This document shows positions 1 through 5,482 of a stretch of 5,482 bases of DNA, piece by piece; positions within the stretch are counted from its first letter, which is position 1, and each line of letters begins with the position of its first letter. Source of the DNA: Rhodoferax sp. Its GTDB lineage: Bacteria > Pseudomonadota > Gammaproteobacteria > Burkholderiales > Burkholderiaceae_C. The position numbers and the translations under genes are program-made. A model generated the notes under the pieces. The model made no database searches. It was not told the origin of the DNA and was given only the letters and a program-made list of their open reading frames with translations. Where the stretch lies: contig JAQSDS010000103.1 in assembly GCA_029946045.1 (NCBI GenBank), forward strand, positions 1 to 5,482. The letters are read 5' to 3'.

Positions 1-128
1 TGCATGGCTACCTTAAAGACAAAAAAGCAGCCTTGCTGGCCAAGCTGGAAGCGGACCGCGCTCTCGACAAGGACGCTGAAGCCGAGTTGAACACCGCCAT
101 CGCCGACTTCAAAAAGTCGTTTGCTTAA
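1..128 (+). CDS. atpA: ATP synthase F1 subunit alpha, C-terminal end (partial)
   Basis: This is the last 41 complete codons of a gene cut by the window start, read in the frame with codons at positions 3, 6, 9 and so on, and ending in TAA at 126-128. The visible residues begin [12 protein letters not shown] and end DFKKSFA. A charged, Ala/Leu/Asp-rich helical tail ending in a DFKK-type motif is typical of the alpha subunit's C-terminal domain. The alpha subunit forms the alternating non-catalytic positions of the alpha3-beta3 hexamer in F1, on the cytoplasmic face of the membrane. The nucleotide-binding domain lies upstream, outside the window. Position directly before atpG, in the standard order atpA-atpG-atpD-atpC, supports the call strongly, because the fragment alone would be only moderately diagnostic. 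The gap to atpG is 30 nt. Confidence 0.93.
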   Translation, partial: HGYLKDKKAALLAKLEADRALDKDAEAELNTAIADFKKSFA

Positions 129-158
129 GGTCACCTCGTAACAGACAAGGAGACTGAT

Positions 159-1055
159 ATGGCAACTGGCAAGGAAATACGCGGCAAGATCAAAAACTTC
201 GAAAGCACGAAGAAGATCACCAAAGCCATGGAGATGATTTCCGTCTCCAAAATGCGTAAAGCCCAGGAGCGCATGCGCGCTGCCCGGCCTTATTCCGACA
301 AGGTGCGCAATATTGCAGCGCACTTGGGGCAATCCAACCCCGAGTACGTGCATGCGTTCATGAAGCGCAACGACGCCAAAGTGGTGGGCATGATTGTGGT
401 CACCACTGACAAAGGCTTGTGCGGCGGTCTCAATACCAACGTGTTGCGCGCCGTGACGCACAAGCTGCGCGACGTGCAAAACAACGGCATGACCACGCAG
501 GCGGTCGCCATCGGCAACAAGGGTCTGGGTTTCCTGAACCGTATTGGCGCCAAGGTGGTGGCACACGTGACCCAGCTCGGTGACCGTCCGCACCTGGACC
601 GCCTGATTGGTCCGGTCAAGGTCTTGCTCGACGCCTACGCCAAGGGCGAAGTCAACGCGGTTTACCTGTCCTACACGCGCTTCATCAACACGATGAAGCA
701 AGAAGTAGTGCTGGAGCAATTGTTGCCTTTGTCGGCAGTGCAGATGCAGGCCGAAGCCCTTGCCAGCGAAGCCACCACCGGCGAGAAGCATGGCTGGGAC
801 TACATCTACGAGCCCGATCCACAGACCGTCATTGACGAGCTGTTGGTGCGTTACGTCGAAGCCTTGGTGTTCCAGGCTGTGGCCGAAAACATGGCGTCCG
901 AACACGCCGCCCGCATGGTTGCCATGAAGGCCGCCACCGACAACGCCGGCAACGTGATTGGCGAGCTGAAACTGGTCTACAACAAGACCCGCCAGGCCGC
1001 GATCACCAAAGAGTTGTCAGAAATCGTCTCCGGTGCAGCCGCCATCAGCGGATAA
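159..1055 (+). CDS. atpG: ATP synthase F1 subunit gamma
   Basis: The 298-residue product is the central rotor shaft of F1. It turns inside the alpha3-beta3 hexamer and couples proton flow through Fo to ATP synthesis. The N-terminal helix (residues about 1-55, with [20 protein letters not shown] and then MRKAQERM) and the C-terminal helix (about 235-298, ending in [20 protein letters not shown]) are the two halves of the coiled-coil shaft and are strongly conserved. The family motif [11 protein letters not shown] lies at residues 82-92, at the start of the Rossmann-like middle domain. Length is close to the E. coli protein (287 residues). The ATG at 159 is chosen because AAGGAG at 147-152 sits 6 nt upstream and the protein begins at the conserved N-terminus. 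It lies 30 nt after atpA and 44 nt before atpD, within the operon. No defect is visible. Confidence 0.98.
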   Translation: MATGKEIRGKIKNFESTKKITKAMEMISVSKMRKAQERMRAARPYSDKVRNIAAHLGQSNPEYVHAFMKRNDAKVVGMIVVTTDKGLCGGLNTNVLRAVTHKLRDVQNNGMTTQAVAIGNKGLGFLNRIGAKVVAHVTQLGDRPHLDRLIGPVKVLLDAYAKGEVNAVYLSYTRFINTMKQEVVLEQLLPLSAVQMQAEALASEATTGEKHGWDYIYEPDPQTVIDELLVRYVEALVFQAVAENMASEHAARMVAMKAATDNAGNVIGELKLVYNKTRQAAITKELSEIVSGAAAISG

Positions 1056-1066
1056 GCCTCAGTTAG

Positions 1067-2527
<1,461 letters not shown>

Positions 2528-2536
2528 TGACTTTGC

Positions 2537-2560
2537 GGGACAGGTCGCAACACCTGTCCC
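2537..2560 (+). promoter_or_regulatory. Stem-loop in the atpD-atpC gap
   Basis: GGGACAGGT (2537-2545) and ACCTGTCCC (2552-2560) form a perfect 9-bp stem with a 6-nt loop (CGCAAC). It starts 9 nt after the atpD stop and ends 18 nt before the atpC ATG. No T-run follows (the next bases are CCACTGATTAGG), so it does not look like a standard intrinsic terminator. In RNA it would be a stable intercistronic hairpin. Possible roles are an RNA processing or stabilising element, a pause or partial attenuation site, or a limit on ribosome flow into atpC. Only the inverted repeat is directly seen; the function is inferred. Confidence 0.7.
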
Positions 2561-2578
2561 CCACTGATTAGGAAAAAA

Positions 2579-2995
2579 ATGAACACTATTCATGTTGATG
2601 TGGTCAGTGCCGAAGAGTCCATCTTCTCGGGCGAGGCGCGTTTTGTCGCTTTGCCTGGTGAAGCGGGCGAACTGGGCATTTACCCGCGCCACACGCCCCT
2701 GATTACCCGCATCAAGGCGGGGTCGGTGCGCATCCAGTTGGCAGACGGTGGCGAGGAGTTCGTGTTTGTGGCCGGTGGCATTCTCGAAGTGCAGCCTGAC
2801 TGCGTGACCGTGTTGTCTGACACCGCTGTGCGCGGCAAAGACCTCGACGACGAGAAAGCCAACGCAGCCAAGTTGGCCGCCGAAGAAGCGGTCAAGAACG
2901 CCAAGACCGACCTCGACCTGGCGCGTGCCTCGTCCGAGCTCGCCGTCATGGCGGCCCAGATTGCCGCCTTGCGCAAGTACCGCCAAAAGAAATAA
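2579..2995 (+). CDS. atpC: ATP synthase F1 subunit epsilon
   Basis: The 138-residue product binds gamma at the foot of the central stalk. It links the rotor to the c-ring and, in many bacteria, inhibits ATP hydrolysis through its C-terminal helices. The N-terminal beta-sandwich (about 1-85) is recognisable from [15 protein letters not shown] at 6-20, [14 protein letters not shown] at 30-43 and the [10 protein letters not shown] strand at 64-73. The C-terminal part (about 88-138) is Ala/Lys/Glu-rich and fits the usual two-helix hairpin. Its length matches the E. coli protein (about 139). The ATG at 2579 is preceded by AGGA at 2570-2573 with a 5-nt spacer. It is the last gene of the atp operon: a terminator follows about 50 nt after the stop. 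The position matching the LDxxRA nucleotide-binding motif reads LDDEKA (89-94), with Lys in place of Arg. Confidence 0.97.
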   Translation: MNTIHVDVVSAEESIFSGEARFVALPGEAGELGIYPRHTPLITRIKAGSVRIQLADGGEEFVFVAGGILEVQPDCVTVLSDTAVRGKDLDDEKANAAKLAAEEAVKNAKTDLDLARASSELAVMAAQIAALRKYRQKK

Positions 2996-3001
2996 GCGCT
3001 G

Positions 3002-3027
3002 CAAGGCACCGACCATTCACGGCCTTG
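3002..3027 (+). other. Weak stem-loop just after atpC
   Basis: CAAGGC (3002-3007) and GCCTTG (3022-3027) are perfectly complementary, with 14 nt between them. A further CG/CG pairing (3010-3011 with 3020-3021) could extend the stem across a 2-nt bulge. It begins 6 nt after the atpC stop and precedes the main terminator. There is no immediate T-run, only GTTTTC eight bases later. It may help protect the 3' end or act as an auxiliary terminator, but a 6-bp stem can arise by chance. Confidence 0.35.
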
Positions 3028-3043
3028 AGTTGCCGTTTTCATC

Positions 3044-3075
3044 AAAAGCCCGACCTTCAAACCGTCGGGTTTTTT
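3044..3075 (+). terminator. Intrinsic terminator of the atp operon
   Basis: CCCGAC (3049-3054) pairs with GTCGGG (3064-3069) across a 9-nt loop. A G-T wobble and four A-T pairs extend the base of the stem (AAAAG at 3044-3048 against the T-run). Six consecutive T residues (3070-3075) follow directly. This is the standard layout of a Rho-independent terminator on the + strand. It lies about 50 nt after the atpC stop and 80 nt before the next start codon, which marks the end of the atp transcript. Confidence 0.9.
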
Positions 3076-3110
3076 GTTGCCTGAAAGAAGCCAGGATGAA
3101 TGTAAGTATT

Positions 3111-3119
3111 TGATACACT
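3111..3119 (+). promoter_or_regulatory. Possible extended -10 promoter element for the secretion operon
   Basis: TGATACACT reads as TG, one base, then TACACT, which matches TATAAT at four of six positions. This is an extended -10 arrangement that can work with a poor -35, and no good -35 is seen at the proper distance. It lies in the AT-rich stretch between the terminator and the ATG at 3156, and would give a leader of about 30 nt. An alternative is TTGCCT (3077-3082) with TGTAAG (3101-3106) at an 18-bp spacing. A promoter is expected here because the terminator separates the two operons, but the exact element is uncertain. Confidence 0.35.
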
Positions 3120-3155
3120 GACAAAAATATTAGTCATCCAACCCTGGGAAAACAC

Positions 3156-5315
3156 ATGCCGAATTCGGATGTTTCTGCTTTGCCGGTTGTCACGCAGGCG
3201 GCTGTAGACGAACTGCTGATTTGCCTGCAAATTGTGGCACGTACCCATGGCGAGGCTGTTACCCGCGACGCCCTGATGGCTGGGCTGCCCGCTGAGCACG
3301 CCCGACTCACCCCGGGCTTGTTTGCACGTGCTGCACTGCGCGCACATCTGAGCAGCCAACTCGTGCAAACGCCATTGGCCAAGCTCAACGACGCACTGCT
3401 GCCCGCGGTGGTGCTGCTGCAAGACGGCAAGGCGTGTGTGGTGCTGGGTATCAATGAAGCGCGTGACGAGGCCCAGGTGATCTACCCCGAGCTCAATGAA
3501 GCCACGGTCAGTGTGCCGCTGGCCACGTTGGAGGCCAGCTACATCGGCACGGCCATTTATGCCCGGCCCACCCAGCGTTATGACGCCCGCACACCGAAGG
3601 TTCGCGCCGGCAAGCATGAGCACTGGTTTTGGGGTGTGATTGCCGAAAGCCGCCCGCTCTACCAGGATGTGCTGCTGGCCGCCTTGCTGGCCAATCTGTT
3701 TGCACTGGGCATGCCGCTGTTCACCATGAACGTGTACGACCGGGTGGTGCCGAACCAGGCTTTTGAGACCTTGTGGGTGCTGGCCCTGGGCCTGCTCATC
3801 ATGCTGCTCAGCGACCTGGTGTTGCGAACCATGCGGGGTCGTTTTGTCGACCTCGCCAGCAGCCGGGCCGACGTCAAGCTGTCGGCATTCATCATGGAGC
3901 GGGTGCTGGGCACGCGCATGGAACAGCGCCCGGCCTCGGCGGGTTCGTTCGCGTCCAACCTGCGTGCTTTCGAGTCGGTGCGCGACTTCATCGGCTCGGC
4001 CACCGTGGTGGCTTTCATTGACCTGCCGTTTGCGCTGATCTTCATGCTGGTCATTGGCTGGATCAGCTGGTTCATGCTGATTCCGCTGGTGATCGGCGCG
4101 GCCATCATGGTGTTGTACGCGCTCATCGTGCAGGGGCGCATGCATGAACTGGCCGAAACCACTTACCGTGCCGGCGCGCAACGCAACGCCACCCTGATCG
4201 AAGGCCTGGTGGGTTTTGAGACCATCAAGGCACTGGCCGCCGAGGCCCCCATTCAACGCAAGTGGGAAAAAAGTGCCGCCCTGCTGGCCCGTGTGGGCGC
4301 CCAGTTGCGGCTGCTCTCCAGCACCGCCAGCAACACCTCGGCCTTTGTCCAGCAATTCATCAACCTGGCCATCGTCATTATTGGTGTTTACCTGATTTCC
4401 GAGCGTGAACTCACCATGGGTGGCCTGATTGCCTGCACCATGCTGGCTTCGCGCGCCATGGCGCCGGTGGGGCAGGTGGCGGGCTTGCTGGTGCAGTACC
4501 ACACGGCTGCCACCGCGTTGACGTCGCTTAATGAGATGATGGCACGTGAGGTAGAGCGCCCCGCCGACACCAAATTTATCAGCCGCGGCCGACTCAAAGG
4601 CGAGGTCGAGTTCCGCGACGTCAGTTTTACCTACCCCGGCCAAACCGCACCGTCGCTGCGCAACCTGTCGTTCAAGCTCAAGGCGGGTGAAAAGGTGGCC
4701 ATTTTGGGGCGCATTGGCTCGGGCAAAACCACCCTCGAAAAGCTTATTCTGGGCCTGTACCAACCGTCTGAGGGCGCGGTGCTGGTCGACGGCATTGACC
4801 TGCGCCAACTTGACCCCGCCGAGCTGCGCCGCCAAATTGGCTATGTGCAGCAAGACGTCATGCTGTTCTACGGCAGCCTGCGCGAAAACATCACCTTGGG
4901 TGCGCCGCTGGCCGATGACGCCGCCATCGTCAAGGCCGCCGAAATTGGCGGCATTTTGAGCTTGGTCAACCAGCACCCCAAAGGCTTTGACATGCTGGTG
5001 GGCGAGCGTGGCGAGTCTTTGTCGGGCGGTCAGCGCCAGGGCGTGGCCATTGCCCGTGCCGTCATCAACGACCCGCCCATCATGCTGTTGGACGAACCCA
5101 CGTCGTCGATGGACTTTTCCAGCGAAGACGACATCAAGCGCCGCCTGACCGAGTTTTCCAAAGAAAAAACGGTCATTTTGATCAGCCACCGCACGTCCTT
5201 GCTAGACCTGGCGGACCGCATCATCGTCATGGACGGTGGCCGCATCATGGCCGACGGCCCCAAAGAACAAGTGGTCACGGCGCTGCGCCAGGGTCGTATC
5301 GGAAAGGCTGCATGA
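3156..5315 (+). CDS. Type I secretion ABC transporter (permease/ATPase), LapB/LssB-like
   Basis: The 719-residue product is a fused permease-ATPase that would drive ATP-dependent export of a protein with a C-terminal secretion signal, straight from cytoplasm to exterior, with an HlyD-type adaptor and a TolC-type channel. Residues about 15-135 resemble a C39 peptidase domain but lack its catalytic Cys and His, so it should bind substrate rather than cleave it. Six membrane helices are likely near 168-190, 205-223, 282-300, 303-325, 397-415 and 421-447. The segments YDRVVPNQAFETLWVLA and SAGSFASNLRAFESVRDF are typical of this class. The nucleotide-binding domain has an A-loop Tyr493, Walker A GRIGSGKT (518-525), Q-loop Gln566, signature LSGGQ (622-626), Walker B IMLLDE (642-647, Glu647), D-loop SSMD (650-653) and His678, so it should be active. 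The ATG at 3156 has a modest GGGA site (3146-3149). LapB-like proteins often export large RTX adhesins, but the substrate here is unseen. A bacteriocin or lipid exporter is less likely. Confidence 0.93.
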   Translation: MPNSDVSALPVVTQAAVDELLICLQIVARTHGEAVTRDALMAGLPAEHARLTPGLFARAALRAHLSSQLVQTPLAKLNDALLPAVVLLQDGKACVVLGINEARDEAQVIYPELNEATVSVPLATLEASYIGTAIYARPTQRYDARTPKVRAGKHEHWFWGVIAESRPLYQDVLLAALLANLFALGMPLFTMNVYDRVVPNQAFETLWVLALGLLIMLLSDLVLRTMRGRFVDLASSRADVKLSAFIMERVLGTRMEQRPASAGSFASNLRAFESVRDFIGSATVVAFIDLPFALIFMLVIGWISWFMLIPLVIGAAIMVLYALIVQGRMHELAETTYRAGAQRNATLIEGLVGFETIKALAAEAPIQRKWEKSAALLARVGAQLRLLSSTASNTSAFVQQFINLAIVIIGVYLISERELTMGGLIACTMLASRAMAPVGQVAGLLVQYHTAATALTSLNEMMAREVERPADTKFISRGRLKGEVEFRDVSFTYPGQTAPSLRNLSFKLKAGEKVAILGRIGSGKTTLEKLILGLYQPSEGAVLVDGIDLRQLDPAELRRQIGYVQQDVMLFYGSLRENITLGAPLADDAAIVKAAEIGGILSLVNQHPKGFDMLVGERGESLSGGQRQGVAIARAVINDPPIMLLDEPTSSMDFSSEDDIKRRLTEFSKEKTVILISHRTSLLDLADRIIVMDGGRIMADGPKEQVVTALRQGRIGKAA
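5301..5307 (+). promoter_or_regulatory. Ribosome binding site for the adaptor gene, inside the transporter's 3' end
   Basis: GGAAAGG lies within the last codons of the transporter gene. It is 4 nt from the ATG at 5312 and 7 nt from the adjacent in-frame ATG at 5315. The spacing favours the second ATG, while the first gives the common ATGA stop/start overlap. The two choices differ by one residue. Confidence 0.5.
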
Positions 5316-5482
5316 TGGCTTGGTTCAATAAAAATGCTTTCGACCGCACCGGCGACCTGATCAAACGGGCGGCCAAGGCCAGCGACTACACCTTTGGCCC
5401 GCTGGTCAAGCGGCTCACGCCCACCGATGAAAAGGAAAACCTGGACTGGGCTGGCGACGCCGACTGGGCGCGCCTGCAGCAA
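5312..5482 (+). CDS. Probable HlyD/LapC-type type I secretion periplasmic adaptor (N-terminus, partial)
   Basis: Only the first 57 codons are inside the window, starting at the ATG that overlaps the transporter's stop codon (ATGA, 5312-5315); an ATG at 5315 is equally possible. The visible part (beginning MMAWFNKNAF and ending DADWARLQQ) is polar and charged with several Trp residues. No membrane helix is reached. This fits the short cytoplasmic tail before the single N-terminal helix of membrane fusion proteins that bridge the inner-membrane ABC transporter and the outer-membrane channel. The identification rests mainly on context: in type I secretion operons the adaptor gene usually follows the transporter directly, and the overlap implies coupled translation. 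The fragment by itself shows no diagnostic HlyD motif, so another operon partner cannot be excluded. Confidence 0.7.
   Translation, partial: MMAWFNKNAFDRTGDLIKRAAKASDYTFGPLVKRLTPTDEKENLDWAGDADWARLQQ

Noticed and set aside
2537..2560. The atpD-atpC hairpin as an intrinsic terminator.
   Set aside because: No T-run follows the stem, and atpC, an essential part of the same complex, lies directly downstream.
3096..3113. A five-codon ATG...TGA mini-ORF upstream of the transporter that could be a leader peptide.
   Set aside because: It has no well-spaced ribosome binding site and lies upstream of the transcription start implied by the best -10 candidate. No attenuator hairpin follows it.
3106..3116. 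GTAT-TTG-ATAC, a small inverted repeat in the promoter region that could be an operator.
   Set aside because: Only 4 bp per arm with no extension; this is expected by chance in an AT-rich stretch.
3057..5189. A 710-codon open frame on the minus strand opposite the transporter gene.
   Set aside because: It is a shadow of the strongly biased GC-rich codons on the + strand. Its translation is rich in His, Gln and Gly with no recognisable domain, it runs through the terminator region, and the + strand frame encodes a complete, motif-perfect ABC transporter.
5030..5482. A 150-codon minus-strand open frame running to the window end.
   Set aside because: It is antisense to the transporter's signature and Walker B region and to the adaptor start. 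The translation is Ser/Met/Arg-rich without a domain.

Overview
The window looks like chromosomal DNA of a betaproteobacterium, most likely order Burkholderiales and close to Comamonadaceae (Rhodoferax/Polaromonas-like). This rests on GC-rich codon use, the atp gene order, and the text of the beta subunit, such as the DELAPED variant of the DELSEED loop and a short insertion before the [12 protein letters not shown] segment. The genus is a guess from recalled sequences, not from a search.

Region 1 (1-2995) is the 3' half of an F1Fo ATP synthase operon on the + strand: the tail of atpA (alpha), then complete atpG (gamma), atpD (beta) and atpC (epsilon). Together they make most of the F1 catalytic head and its rotor stalk. 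Gaps are 30, 44 and 51 nt, consistent with one transcript. The atpD-atpC gap holds a perfect 9-bp stem-loop with no U-tract. That is a candidate site for RNA processing, partial attenuation or control of epsilon translation.

Region 2 (2996-3155) is the boundary between the two units. It has a weak stem-loop just after the atpC stop, a convincing intrinsic terminator (about 3044-3075) that closes the atp operon, and an AT-rich stretch with a possible extended -10 element for the next unit.

Region 3 (3156-5482) begins a second + strand operon. Its first gene encodes a complete 719-residue type I secretion ABC transporter of the LapB/LssB-like class: a degenerate C39-like N-terminal domain, six likely membrane helices and a full nucleotide-binding domain. 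A second gene overlaps it by ATGA and is cut by the window end; it is probably the HlyD/LapC-type periplasmic adaptor. The two would form the inner-membrane part of a tripartite exporter of large RTX or adhesin-type proteins. The outer-membrane TolC-like partner and the substrate are not in the window.

No RNA genes, mobile elements, CRISPR arrays or long repeats were seen. The window is mostly ordinary, well-conserved content. I see no undescribed system in it. The parts worth following up are the atpD-atpC hairpin and the unidentified cargo of the exporter.
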